Assembly: GCF_030272615.1 (NCBI RefSeq)
Contig: NC_081405.1
Location: 310,201,235-310,265,234, forward strand
DNA: 64,000 nt
Reading direction: 5' to 3'
Source of the DNA: Cryptomeria japonica
Taxonomy: Eukaryota; Streptophyta; Pinopsida; Cupressales; Cupressaceae
A program made the translations under genes and the position numbers. Below the pieces are notes generated by a model. It was not told the origin of the DNA. It made no database searches and saw only the letters and a list, made by a program, of their open reading frames with translations. The first letter of the stretch is position 1, and every line of letters begins with the position of its first letter. This document shows, piece after piece, positions 1-11,095 of this stretch.

Positions 1-60
1 ATAAGGTGAGGGCCTCAAATGTGGTCAAAATTGCAAAGGGTCCAATTTGAGGATGCTACA
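1..60 (-). repeat. Inner end of a truncated LTR
   Basis: The first 60 bases end in GCTACA and are followed by a C-rich stretch (tttagtccccacttt) that reads as a polypurine tract on the minus strand. The same layout is seen at 20772/20773, and the shared words 'gtggtcaaaattg' and 'caattt' also occur at the end of the LTR at 33143. I read this as the 5' end of the 3' LTR of a minus-strand LTR retrotransposon whose remaining LTR lies outside the window. Confidence 0.7.
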
Positions 61-528
61 TTTAGTCCCCACTTTAGTGAGAGTATGAGCTTACACAAAT
101 AGTCATGGTAAAGTAGAAGAAAGAGAGATTAATATGATGAGGAATACAAAGAAAAATCACAAGGAGTATAATATATCACTAATTTTGAGGAACCAAGGCC
201 CCAATCTTAGGATCTTGACTCATTCAAACATATGCAAGGGCACATAGAATAAGACAAAAACAAAAAGGAAAACAAAGACAAAACGAAAAATAAATGTAAA
301 TGACACAAAAATACACACGGTAAAAGATAAGAACCAAAAACAAGACCTCAAGTCAACTAACCAAAGATACCTTGATATCAAAAATGTCTCAACAACTAAT
401 ATCATTCTTAAAAAATGTCATCTCACTAACACGAGATCACATAAAAGAGTAAAGAAAGCATCATCCATGAACTATCAATAGCAACACTATGAATTTATGA
501 GAGTAAGAAGGGATATCTTGAATACACA

Positions 529-680
529 CTAGATGTATTTATCCAGGTGATCCATGAGAAGACTAATGAGAAAGGGCATGGACTACGCACCCCTAGATGT
601 TTTTATCTAGGTGATCAATGGTGGGAAAGGACATGGAAAACTTGCCCCTAGATGTTTTTTTCTAGGTGATCATTGTGGGG
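529..680. repeat. Short tandem repeat, three units
   Basis: The phrase 'ctagatgtttttatctaggtg' (with small changes) starts at 529, 593 and 648, so the spacing is 64 and 55 bases. Each copy carries the inverted words ctaga and tctag, so each unit could form a small hairpin. It lies in the noncoding interior of the truncated LTR element. Confidence 0.75.
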
Positions 681-846
681 AGAAGAGTAAGAATAGTCTA
701 GTTGTGTTTAGCTAGTTCCACCCATCCTTGTGTGTCTATGCAAGTGATGTCTTGTTTCAAGTCTATAACACCTCGTGTAAGAGTCTTTGCTCTATTTTTT
801 ATTGTGCTTCAACTTATTTAAGACATGTAATGATGCATAAAAGGAG

Positions 847-962
847 GATGCAACAATCCCATATTAATAAATTAAATGAGGATTATGCATGAAGATGCAA
901 TAATCCCATGAATGATGGAAAATATAGGGATGAAACATGACTATGCAACAATCCCATATTGA
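847..962. repeat. Dispersed short direct repeat, three copies
   Basis: The phrase 'atgcaacaatcccat' recurs three times, beginning near 847, 894 and 942, with one A/C change in the middle copy. It lies in the same noncoding retrotransposon interior. Confidence 0.6.
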
Positions 963-1218
963 TAATTGATAATCGAAATGCAACTAGGAGGACACATATA
1001 TGCCTCCCCTTAAGATGTCAACATAGTTGTATGTCAATATCTTAAGAAATATATAAACATGGATAACCACTTTCAACACCAAGGAGATATCAACAAATCA
1101 ATAATGTATTCAATCAAAGCTAGAAAGAAAGACTCCTGAGTAGGCCCATTTATTTAAGCAAGGAAGAGACAATTGTAAAAGAGATATTTTGCAACAAGTG
1201 TGAAGGGATCAAAAATTT

Positions 1219-1317
1219 CCATGTGATTGGTACTCTATGGAACTTATGACAACCATGCGATTGGTATTCTATGAAACTTATGACAACCATGCAATTGGTA
1301 TTCTATAGAACTTATCC
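1219..1317. repeat. 34-bp tandem repeat, three copies
   Basis: Units starting at 1219, 1253 and 1287 share 'ccatgcgattggtattctat' followed by 'ggaacttatgacaa', giving a regular 34-base period with a few substitutions. The array ends exactly where LINE-like coding sequence starts, so it may mark the insertion boundary. Confidence 0.85.
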
Positions 1318-2140
1318 CTACCTCATATTTCTTGGGATTTGTGGATGAAAAAAAATAATAGGGTTTTCAGAGATACGGATTCCATTGCTCTTGTGGTGGC
1401 TATTAGAATAAGGAATGCTATTAAGGAACATTTTCGTAATTACTATCCTGGTAGGAAGAATGATCTTCCTCTTGAGTCTAGCTAAGAGGAATGGGATACT
1501 ATCAAGCAGTGGCAGATATATGGGAATATATCTATCCCTTTTTATTAAATGAAACATACTAGAGAGAATGTTTCTTGGAATCCGCCCCTTCCGGGGTGGA
1601 TCAAAATTAATATCGATGAGGAAACCAAAGGAAATCCTGGGCCGACTAGTTGTGGGGGAGTGGCAAGGAACTATTTGGGTTTGCTCGTCTCTGTGGTGAT
1701 GCTCCCTTGGGGCACTCAGACTAATCATTTTACAGAGACCAACGCCGCCTACATAGGGCTACACATGACAGCAAGGAGGGGTTCAAACAAGTCTGGCTGG
1801 ATAGTGACTCACTTTACATTGTCAAATGCGTTAAGGTATGCACAGGGCCTAGCTGGAATATTTCAAACATAATCAAAGATTTCCTTGAAAGATAGCTAGC
1901 GTGGAGGATTTCAAGATCGCCCATGTTTTCCGAGAAGGAAACAAACTGACGGATCATTTGGCCAACTTGGCGATGGGTAACATGGCAGTTAAATGGTGGA
2001 GAGGAAAGGAAACTTTCCTGAAAACTCTGTGCGACCTAGAAAGAAATGATGTTGAGATCTTCGACCTTTATAATGAAAGTTATGATGAAATATTATGATG
2101 ATATGGGAGCCGTTGGGGTCATATTTTGAATTATTATTAT
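1316..2140 (+). pseudogene. LINE 3' fragment: finger linker and RNase H domain
   Basis: Plus-strand translation gives 'ISWDLWMKKNNRVF', typical of the segment between the zinc-finger linker and RNase H of plant L1-like LINE ORF2 proteins. After in-frame stops near 1482 and 1547 comes an RNase H domain from about 1570: 'WIKINIDEETKGNPG' contains the first catalytic Asp, 'ETNAAYIGL' the region of the catalytic Glu, and 'FREGNKLTDHLANLA' (1930-1965) the last motif with its Asp. The reading frame is broken by a stop at about 1870. Everything upstream (endonuclease, reverse transcriptase) is missing, so this is a 5'-truncated, dead copy. The Tat-type element at 2141 interrupts its 3' region, which may resume at 16509. 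Confidence 0.8.
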
Positions 2141-5100
2141 TGTTACAAAGGATTGCACTCGTGATGCTAAGTGTGAAACAAAGAAATCCTATGAAACATG
2201 GAAACACCTCCAAGCCTATGGGTTGCTCTAGTTGAAGGTGAATCTCCGGGTTATGGGCAGTCTTCCCTTGAATCCCTCCTAAAACTAAAAATTTGATGTG
2301 GAAAAGAGTGAGAGAATAATCTGAAAATACTGAAAAACTGCAATTAAAATAGGAGGTGATACATCGAAATTGTAATGGTAATATCCTAAAACTCATAAAA
2401 ATATGATAGAACTTCGCCCAGACAAACTAATTTTTACTCTCCAACCACATAAATATTTCCTAGGAAGGCCAAGGAGAATGTAATCTTGGAAGGAAAAACC
2501 AGTTTTCACAACCAAATTGACAAAATACCCCTTTTACACAACCTAAAACCTGTGATTATATGAAAAGCAAAAGATACATGCACATAAAAGAGACTGAAAA
2601 TCAAAGGTTTTAAATTAAAACATAGTAAATTTATATCAAATCTACAAATGAACATGCACAATTAAAATTAAAATACTAAAGCGCTGAGATACAATTCTTT
2701 TTTGCAAAAATGTGTATGCAAAAAAGAAAGAACCAGAGGGAAAAAGAAGGAAAGAGAGAATATATAGAACCCATCATGTACATCTCCTCCAAAACCCTAA
2801 AAACAAAAACTGCATGAGAAAAAGCCTTGGGCCAATTTTCCCAAAATAGCCTAAAAAACTCATGCAAAACTCTGCCAACAATAGTCTCCAATGCTCAAAA
2901 TAGGACCCCAAGTGATGTTGCATGAAAAAGACTCTCCTTGTTGAAAATAGAACTACTACTTTGCCAATTATAGCTGCCAAAAAATAAAAATCTCCCCCTT
3001 TCCTATTTTGTGCATGTTTGAGCTATGTATTTTTTCTTTTTAATTAATCTTTATTTAATTTATTTAAAATAATTCATTTTATTATAAATATTAAAATAAG
3101 ATTAATTATTATTTAACTTATTGCCTTTTTACTTTAATATAAATTTATTAGAGTTTTAAATGAAATAAACCCTAATTACTCTATATTAAATAAAAATAAA
3201 TAAAATAAAGAAAAGAAAGAGCTTTCAAAATTTCTTGCACTTTATTTTAGGGCCTTACAATACATGAAATTTTATTTAATAAATATAAAATCTCAAAAGC
3301 TTACTCGAATACATGAATTAGGGCATGCACATTAAAACAAACTGGAACCCTAAAAAAAATGCATCATTTCATTCATCTTTTGCAAACTTCTCATTCAAGG
3401 TTGTTGTTGGCCGCCATGTACACAATATATGAGCTTGAGATGAATTTCTTGAGGCTAAATAGGGGGTTGAACTAAATCTCAAGCTAGAAACTTCTTGGCC
3501 GGGTATACATGAATTTTCCCTATATTCTCTATAATATCTTCTTTTGGGATGCAAGAATGTGCAAATTCTTTAGGTTTTCTGGAACATTGTTTTATTGTTA
3601 TTTCTCTTTGACGTCACATCCCTAATCTTTGGTATCATTAATTGTATTTGATCTCTGTATCCTTTCATTTTGAGATAGTGACTAGAATATGGAAGTGAGA
3701 TTTTGTCTTTAAATGGCTGCAATTTCTATTTATCCATTTCTTATTGTATAAGGGTATCATATTGTTTTATTTCTCTTAGTCATAAGAGCATTTTTCTATT
3801 CCTTTACTGTTGTCCGCATAGGTTGAATATGAATACCTTAGCAACATTGGTTGATATATGTTGTATCTTAGATGGGTTTGTTGCTTTATATCTAGTAATG
3901 GGTTGTACCTTCTCATTGTACCCTTTTAAAAAAAGCATAAGGAACTATATTTTAAACGAGAAAGGGCCTATTTCTTGCATTAATCCCGTTCACAAATCTA
4001 ACTGTCTGAGTCATTTTAATAGTGGTATTCTTATTCAGTAGGACTATATAAATGGTTGTCTATGCATAGATCATTATCTCTGTTATGTTGTGTTATTTCA
4101 TCTTGTGAGCTACTATAGTTTTCATTCTTCTTAATGTTGTGCTTTGTGACTTGAATATTGTTCTTTGGGCATGTAGCTGGTGATCAGCATCACGAAATTT
4201 TATCTTCCTCTTTACGTTTATGGGTTTTGCTCACACCTTCATAACATTGTATATCTCACGCATAATTCTATTATTCTATGTACTATATCTCTTTCCATTT
4301 TGCATAGTCTTTCCAATCTGTATGAAATTTCTCTAAATAACCTTGCTCATAATTTTATAGGCATTACTGTATTTCCATGTTCTTAAACCAGTAATGAATG
4401 TGGTCACATGCTTTTAAAACCTTTTGATCTATTCCAATCATTTATCCTAAGACTACTTGTAGCTTCAATGTATCAAACTTATTGTCAAAACCCCTCTTTC
4501 GGACTAGTGAAGAGTGTGGAGAAAATATGAACTGGGGTTTGACCCAATTCAATGGGTTTTTTTTGTGTTTTCAATTCCTAAATTATGTACAAAAATTAGC
4601 CGAATCTGCATCTGGGTTTGTCAAAAAAATGAAAACAATATGACTATATTTTTTTGATTTTACTCCAATAGTGGTTGCTCTGTCAGCATGAATTGCTTGT
4701 TCATGATATCAATGCCTTCAAGACTTTTCCTTTTGATGATCATGATGTGAATATTCTCTAATATGGTGGTGGATGCTCTATTCTTTAGGATGAAGATCAT
4801 GCTCTCTACATACTAAGACTGATTTCTCATGTACTATGTAGCTCTTTCTCTTTATGCAATGATTGTGACTGAGATTCTTCTTTTGATAATGATCATGTTT
4901 TGACAAGTTAATGAGATAGATGTGTTTCTCTCTTATGATTTTGGCACTATATTTTAGGTCAATGATAGTGACATTTGTTGCTCTAAAAATATTGGCACTC
5001 TTTCATTAATCCTTGGCATTAGGTATGATGGGAGTCTTCGTACTTCATTGATTGCACTTTGACTGTGTAAATAATTACTCATGGCTACTTGAAAATATTA

Positions 5101-6194
5101 TTTTCCTCTATCCATTTGTATTTTGATGTTGCAGAATCCCTAATCATTGTTGTTAAGGATTGTAAATACTCACATTGTTGTCCTTAGATCTGTATACATT
5201 ATCGTCTCAATTCCTTCTTGTGTTTTACTAGTGATGACCATGTTCTTCATGTTTAAATCTGCCCTACTAATATGTTCTATCTGATTACTATATGGGGCCA
5301 GCTTTGTACTCTTTTTCATACTATCTAACTTTATTAGGGTGCATCTATGTTACAATTTTGCTTATAAGTAATGCTTTTATTCACATGACGGCTCTAGTCA
5401 TCTATTGAGCATAAGATGCAGCTTTATTCACTTTTGCATGTCTTGTCATTAAATGATAGCTTTTCCTGTCATTGAGTGACAATACATGGGACTTTGGATA
5501 TGTTTGTGTTCTTGTTTAGTAGCTAATTACTATCATTGTGTGAGTAGTGACAAGTATGTTGAGCTCAACCCCTTCGGGAGCCCATTTCAACCCACATACA
5601 TAATGGATATGAAATGAAAACCTGTATCTGCACATGAAGAAAACAATTTAGGTAAAAACACAGCTCTTGTTGATATCTCATGGCCTCTTTTCTGCATTGA
5701 TCTCCTCTGTTTTGAATCTGATATAGAAGTGTAGGCACAATAGGAGTATCTTTGTGTATGTAGGAGTGAAAGGAATGACCCAGAGCTCTAACATAACATT
5801 TTTTTTTTGTTTCAGATCATCTCATGGAGAAGACAATGAGATTCTTAGATCAACAGAGTTGATCAGAAGATTCCTCTTTGGAACTCATCAACCTAATCAG
5901 GAAATTATGGGTTCTTTCTTTCCTTTCTCCATACATTCTTATGTTCCTTTTGTGTTTTCATTTGTATGATCAATGTGATCTTTTCTCATCTATTCCCACG
6001 AATTGTGTGGGATCTTGTAGACATATCTTTCTTCACTAAAAAATTGCACATTGGAATGAGATATTTGTATGGCATACATGTTTATTTAATAAAGATAGTA
6101 AACTTGGAAAAAAATTGTGTACCTTTTTCTCTGCAATACATAAGACCTGTTGTAGGTCACCAAGATTTTGAAGTGTGAAAAAATTTTGGTAACA
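2141..6194 (-). repeat. 3' LTR of the Tat-type element (4054 bp)
   Basis: This copy aligns along its length with 13024-16508; matching landmarks include 'gatgctaagtgtgaaac' near the start, 'aacttcttggccgggtat' in the middle and 'tttggtaaca' at the end. It contains about 610 bases (roughly 2835-3445) that are absent from the other LTR, and lacks about 50 bases present there near 13535-13590. LTRs of about 4 kb are exceptional and fit the Tat/Ogre group. ORFs inside it have no recognisable product. Confidence 0.85.
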
Positions 6195-6877
6195 TTTTTT
6201 GTAGTCTCTCAAGGGTTTTTGCCTGCTAAATAGTAGAATCCAGTAGCCTAGCATATCCATTGGGCATTGAGTCAATTCTGCCTTCTTCAAAATCTAAAAC
6301 TGCATCTCAGCACTCTAAACAAAACTTGAAAATGAAACTAAAAAGGTTCTACATACAGCTGAGCTTGCACACTGTGCAAGCCTATACTTATGGAAAACTA
6401 AAGCAAAATTGAACTGAACTGAAAAAAGAAAACATCAATATGCTGGAAGCACTTATTGAGCTAAAAACTGCAAATAAACACTCAAAATTGGAAAACTAAA
6501 ACTACTAAGTGTTGAATGAAAGAGGTGGAGGCTTTTTGGTCTTTACATGATTGGCTATCACAACTGAAGTATTTGGAATCAAAAATAACTTTTCTCGGTG
6601 TTCTACTTTATGAAACTGATATCTTTTGTTGTTTTGTGATAGTTACTTGTGCTAAAGACAAAAAATTCTCCCTCTTTTTTGATTTGCACCTATTTAAATC
6701 AAACTACTACAACTTGGCTTAAAGTTGGGCCTAGTAAACCGCTGAAAATAAAATTGAACTACTCTAGTATGTACATATGCAAATGGTTAGTACTCAATAG
6801 CACAATTTGAGGTGAATCCCATTGACAGGGATTGGAAAAACCTCTCCATCCAGCTTAGTAAGATGGAATGCATTATT
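6195..6877 (-). other. 3' noncoding interior of the Tat-type element
   Basis: About 680 bases lie between the integrase C-terminus and the 3' LTR on the minus strand. No coding motif is visible. The bases adjoining the LTR are only a short A run on the complement, so a strong polypurine tract is not obvious. Confidence 0.5.
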
Positions 6878-7800
6878 CTATTTGCATTTTGTGATGATAT
6901 ACGAGCCATCCCACATGGCATCCAACCTGGTATGCCTACCAGGTCTATTTTTTAACTTATCCCACTTGAAAACAAGATCACCTTGATTAAATATGCATGG
7001 CACAACTTTTCTATCAAAGGTTTTCTTCATTTGAGCATGGTGAATTTCTAATTTTTTGTATACTTCCTTGCAAGTTTCTTCTAACTCCATAAGTTGAGCA
7101 AGCCTAATCTGCATTGACTTCTCCTCAAGTAACTCTAGCTCTCTTACATAATTTAAAGTTGGCAATTCAACTGAAATAGGTAACTTGGCTTATTTGCCAT
7201 AAGTTAAAACATAAGGACAGATACCTGTTGATCTTTTTGGTGTAATCATATCAGCCCAAAGGGCTAACTTGAGTTTTTCATGCCAAGTTCTCTGATTCTC
7301 AACAATGGTCTTCTTAATGATGTTGATCAAGTTTTTATTAGTTGATTCAGCTTGTCTATTATGGTGAGGGTAATATTTGGATGAAGTATTCAAATATATA
7401 TTATGCTTAACTAACCAATCTGAAACTCTAAGACCAGTGAAAGCTAAAGCATTATCATAAATGATTGATTCTAGGGTACCAAACCTGGATGCTAAGTCTT
7501 GGTAACAATTCAAGACATAAGTTTCATTAGCTTCTTTCAATGGAACTGCTTCTATCCACTTTGTGAAGTAATAATTTGTTGTAAGAATCCATTTGTGACC
7601 TGTACTAGAAGGTGGATTAATAGGTCCTATAAAATCAAGCACCCACTTTGCAAAGGGCTTCTCAACTTCAATTGGTTGCAAAGGCAAGGCTTCAAGCCTT
7701 TGTTTGCTTGCAAACAATGAACATTTTTCTCATTTCTCACCAATGAGTGAGCATCCTTAAACAATTCAGGCCAATAATAACCAGCTCTCATAATTTTTTA
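6878..7800 (-). pseudogene. Integrase of the Tat-type element
   Basis: Minus-strand frames encode a Ty3/gypsy integrase, which joins element cDNA to host DNA. A degraded zinc-binding N-terminus (around 7720-7790, with 'GYYWPELFKDAH') leads into the catalytic core at 7717-7190. The DDE acids can be placed: Asp in 'WVLDFIGP', Asp in 'YDNALAF', Glu in 'RQAESTNKNL'. The usual TDYFTKW motif reads TNYYFTKW. The C-terminal part (7165-6878) shows 'GDLVFKWDKLKNRPG' and 'LDAMWDGSYII', the GPY/F-type module. A frameshift of about two bases sits just before the core, and a stop separates core from C-terminus. One Cys of the zinc finger appears to be missing. Confidence 0.85.
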
Positions 7801-7972
7801 GAGCTGTTGCTCTTGCTACAAAGTGACCTCTTGCAGGTCCTTCATGAAATTCTTTGAGAACTATTTCAATCTGATCTGGCTCAATGCATCTTAATAGAAT
7901 ATTATTATAGTCTATTTTTAACAAAATACCATCTATTAAAGTATAAGGAATGGCTTGTGGTCTATAATACCT

Positions 7973-8566
7973 TCATTTTGACCTATCTAAACCTTCTGGA
8001 CAGGCACTAATTTTTATATAATGGATAATTTGTTGATTCCAAGTGACTGGTATAGTTGTGATAGTAGGTTGTTCTTCATTATTAAGCATTGTTTCAACTT
8101 GTTCCTCCTCTTCTTTACAATTTTTTACACTTCCAACAAGTTGTTCACATAAACCCTTGCCTCTAACTAGCTTGGTTACCTTGATAGAGATGTCATATTC
8201 CATTGCCTTAGTAATCCAACCTGCCCTTTTGTCATTTATGTCTTTGCTGAGAAAAGACTCCTTCACTGTTGGATGAGCAACCGTAAGATGAATTATATTG
8301 TTATAGAGAATGTCCCTGAATTTCTTAAGGCTTCTTATTACTCCTAACATATGTTTTTCTACAAATGAGTACCTAGTCTCATAATGTAAAATTTGACTAA
8401 AGAAAGCAATTGGTTGTTCTAAGCCTTCATCATTTTGCTGACACAACATTGCAAAAATAGTATCCTCACTCCCAAAAGCATATAGAATAAAATATTTCTT
8501 AAAATTAGGATTAATGAGAGTAGGGGCTGCTTCAATTACCTCTCTAATTTCTTCAAAACTGTTCAT
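7973..8566 (-). pseudogene. Second (gypsy-type) RNase H of the Tat-type element
   Basis: This reading frame of 197 codons follows the reverse transcriptase directly, separated by a single in-frame stop (TAG at about 8580). The connection domain is followed by 'FILYAFGSEDTIFAMLCQQ', which aligns with the gypsy RNase H motif normally written LYTDAS..GIGAVL.Q. The catalytic Asp of that motif is replaced (AFGS in place of TDAS). 'IAFFSQILHYETRYSFVEK' matches the motif carrying the catalytic Glu, and the C-terminal 'KAMEYDISIKV' is typical. Loss of the first acid suggests that this domain is structural rather than catalytic, in line with the presence of another RNase H upstream. Confidence 0.82.
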
Positions 8567-8581
8567 ACCTTCCCTAGTCCA

Positions 8582-9411
8582 CTAAAAAGGAATATTTTTC
8601 TTAAGCATGGTTGTAAGTGGCTGCATCAATGTTGCAATATTAGGAATAAACCTTCTAATAAAGTTAGTCCTACCTATGAAACTCTGGAGTCCTTTTTTAT
8701 GTGCTAGTAATGGCAATGCAAGTATGGCTATGATCCTCTCAGGATCTATTGAAATCCCATTCTTTGAAACAATATATCCCATCAATTTGCCTTCATGAAC
8801 AACAAATATGCTCTTCCTAGGATTTAATGAAACTCCATATTCCCTGCATCTCTCAAATACATGTTTGAGATGGTCAATATGTTTTGTAGCCTCTCTAGAA
8901 AAAATAGTTACATCATCTAGGTAAACAAAAACAAACTTGTTAATCAGGCCTTGAAATGCCATATCCATTGCATGCTGAAATGTTGCCCCAGCATTGGTCA
9001 CTCCAAATGGCATTTTATTATAAGTCATTGTACCCCACTTAGTGGTAAATGTTGTTTTGTACTGGTCTTCTTCTTTGACTAGAATTTGGTTATATCCTAA
9101 ATAACTATCAAGTAATGAGAATCTCTCTGAACTTGATACAACCTACAAAATTTTCTCCATTGAGGGCAGCGGGTAATGATCTTTCAGGGATGCTCTATTT
9201 AGGTCTCTAAAATCAATACATGGTCTAAGTTCATCATTCTTCTTCTTAACAGGAACTATAATGGTGCCCAGGATGTGTGCTTGATTGGAAATATGATATT
9301 TCCTTCAATCAACTTATTTAACTTAGTCTTCATAAGATGTTCTAATTTTGGATTAAGAGGCCTTTTTTTCTTCCTTACCATTTTTGCATTATCTACCAGC
9401 TCTATGGTATG
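8582..9411 (-). pseudogene. Reverse transcriptase of the Tat-type element
   Basis: Minus-strand translation shows the RT blocks in order: 'LRPCIDFRDLNRASLKDHYPL' (about 9230-9170, in a shifted frame), 'FSLLDSYLGYNQI' with the first catalytic Asp (about 9125-9085), 'MPFGVTNAGATFQ' (about 9015-8975) and 'VYLDDVTIFS' with the catalytic Asp pair (about 8930-8900). The thumb part ends in 'FIGRTNFIRRFIPN'. The three catalytic Asp residues are present. The frame is broken by a stop at about 9411, a frameshift near 9265 and a stop near 9145. The copy is therefore inactive but only moderately decayed. Confidence 0.9.
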
Positions 9412-9678
9412 CTAAGCTAAATGAGGATCAAATCCTTTCAAATCTTCATACCTCCATGCAAATATGTCATTGAATTCTTGACAAAGTTTTATGAAAGCAT
9501 GTTTTTCTTCAGGGGTACATACCTTACCAATTTTTAGTAGCTTGTCTTTGAATATTTCAACAGGTTCATAATATTCTTCCTTCACAAACATGCTACCTTT
9601 ATCCTTTCTGACCTGATCATCTGTATTAAAAATAGATTCAAGGGTTACCAAACCCTTGGGCAGCTTGTTAGTTTTCAA
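9412..9678 (-). pseudogene. Pre-RT linker of the Tat-type polyprotein
   Basis: The 88-codon frame ends in 'FNDIFAWRYEDLKGFDPHLA', the segment that usually precedes the reverse transcriptase in gypsy polyproteins. It joins the RT region through an in-frame TAG at about 9411. Upstream it connects to the RNase H-like domain ending at 9883 through about 200 bases with stops. Confidence 0.7.
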
Positions 9679-9882
9679 TTGGAGAAACTGATTTTCATAT
9701 TGCTCATTGAACTTACGTTGATTTCCTATAGAAAACTCAGCTTCTTCAATTAGGAAATTAGCAATTTTCTCATCTGAGTCAAAAACCTTCCAATTAACAC
9801 TTTTATCTGGAACTGAGGGTCTTATGACAACTTTAACATACTATTGTCTATCAATATTTTCTAGCTCTTTTTGAATATCAAA

Positions 9883-10264
9883 CTAAGCTACTAAGGCAGC
9901 AAGCTTATCTGCTTCTTTATTCTGACTTCTAGATATGGAAAATAGATTAAATGCATCAAAATCTTCAATTAAATCCCAAATTTTATGCTTGTACATCTTC
10001 AAACCATCATTTTTGGTGACATGGATATTCCTTACTTGGTTCACAACTAGTTCACTATCACCAAAAACTTGTAAACATTTAACTTTTTTCTCCCTAGCCC
10101 ATTCTAAGCCATGTGCTAACGATTTATACTCTGTTGTATTATTTGTACATCTAAAAGAAAATATGAAAGTAGTGTAATATTTCATACCTTTGGGTGAAAC
10201 CAGCATAACACCACCTCTGAAACCATTTTTACCTCTTGAACCATCAAAATAGAGCTGCCAAGCT
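9883..10264 (-). pseudogene. Archaeal-type RNase H (aRNH) of the Tat-type element
   Basis: Reading from 10264 on the minus strand gives 'WQLYFDGSRGKNGFRGGV', with the first catalytic Asp, continuing in frame into the 107-codon frame at 10206-9883. 'FSFRCTNNTTEYKSLAHGL' holds the catalytic Glu, 'LQVFGDSELVVNQV' the next Asp, and 'RSQNKEADKLAALVA' the last Asp. All four acids of an active RNase H can therefore be placed. This pattern is the additional RNase H known from the Tat lineage. It lies between protease and reverse transcriptase, not after the second RNase H. Two adjacent TAG codons (about 10276-10271) separate it in frame from the protease. Confidence 0.85.
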
Positions 10265-10275
10265 TGATTTTTCTA

Positions 10276-10887
10276 CTAGTCAAGCAGAATATCCTCTTTT
10301 TCAAGCTTAGAAATAACAACATCCTCCTCATGAATCATATAAACACCAAGACCTATTTCATCCATGCTGATGAAAGGATCGTCTACAGTATTTTGGGCTG
10401 CCCACTCATCCAAATTCACATCAAGTATGCCTTGAACAGGTGTATCTGGATCTTGGATAGGTGATAACTTCTCATGGTCTCTGATGGAAATATCTGCATT
10501 TATAGGACTTGGGGTATATGGTTCTAAGTGGCAAGTGGCTTGGGGTTCTAACTTAATGGTAACCTTAGTACCATACAAGGTTCTGAAAAATAAGTGTGAC
10601 CAATATGAAGAAAGGTAGCCTCCTAATTTTGCTGTGAAATCTCTAGATAGGCAAATAGAAAAGTGTGGAAGTAAGTCAGCTATGTACATGTCTTGAGGTA
10701 TTACAAAATTAGGACAAACGTGCAAGGTCAAACCAAGATCTTTGACCAATCCAACTGACTTAACTGTTGTTCCATCTAACTGTACAACTCCTCTAGAAAT
10801 AGGCTCATAAATTAGACCAAGTTTATCTGCAAGGTCTTTGGGCATAATTGAACTGGGTAAGCTCACAATAATGGTTCCAACTTTCAC
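10276..10887 (-). pseudogene. Protease region of the Tat-type element
   Basis: The 203-codon frame has the retropepsin C-terminal pattern: 'SSIMPKDLADKLGL', 'VVQLDGTTVKSVGLVKDLGL' and 'MYIADLLPHFSICLSRDFTAKLGG', where pepsin-like proteases of Tat elements have their hydrophobic-hydrophobic-Gly and LLGRPW-like blocks. The catalytic D-S/T-G triplet cannot be found; the region where it should lie reads 'VGTIIVSLPSS', directly beside a GC-rich insertion-like segment at 10900-11095. The acidic tail (10480-10276) leads in frame, across two TAG codons, into the archaeal-type RNase H. The protease assignment rests on position and partial pattern. Confidence 0.6.
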
Positions 10888-10899
10888 CCACGAAGGAAA

Positions 10900-11095
10900 A
10901 ATGAGATGGAAGGAAAAAGATTCAGAGGGGGTTCGAGTGAAGTGGGGGTGTTCGAATGAACTACCCTTTGGGGTTCGAACGAGCCCCCCACTTTGCTCGA
11001 ACCCCCTATTTCGAGCGATGCACCTTTAATACTTGTTTATGTCATTTTTTAATTAAATTGGGGGGGTTCGCTTGAACCCCCCTTCATTCAAACCC
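10900..11095. repeat. GC-rich block of gttcga-containing direct and inverted repeats
   Basis: Between gag and protease there is a short block of G and C runs around gttcga: 'gggggttcgagtgaag', 'ggtgttcgaatgaac', 'ggggttcgaacgagcc', 'gctcgaaccccc', then after an AT-rich spacer 'ggggggttcgcttgaac' and 'cattcaaaccccc'. The copies occur in both orientations. The composition is unlike the rest of the element, and the block sits where the protease active site should be encoded, suggesting a small insertion or a local amplification. Confidence 0.6.

Larger units (their letters stand above)
61..1315 (-). mobile_element. Noncoding interior of a minus-strand LTR retrotransposon
   Basis: Directly inside the truncated LTR lies a polypurine tract (61-75 on the complement), then about 1.2 kb without a convincing reading frame. 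It resembles the interior next to the 3' LTR of the element at 19582-27426, with 'agtataagcg'-like and 'atgcctccccttaagatgtcaacat'-like phrases in the same order. It probably represents the 3' untranslated interior of a related gag-protease element. It stops at about 1315, where LINE-derived coding sequence begins. Confidence 0.55.

Noticed and set aside
220-405. 61-codon minus-strand frame rich in Phe and Val
   Set aside because: It is the complement of an A-rich noncoding stretch in a retrotransposon interior. Composition alone explains the absence of stops.
3703-4386. Open frames of 112 and 68 codons in the long LTR
   Set aside because: They are plus-strand frames inside a minus-strand element's LTR, and the corresponding region of the other LTR does not keep them open.
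6195-6210. Polypurine tract of the Tat-type element
   Set aside because: Only a short A run adjoins the 3' LTR on the minus strand. It is too weak to call.
10925-11000. tRNA T-arm-like ggttcgaac words
   Set aside because: They occur many times in both orientations with no A box or acceptor stem. They look like a repeat block, not a tRNA gene.
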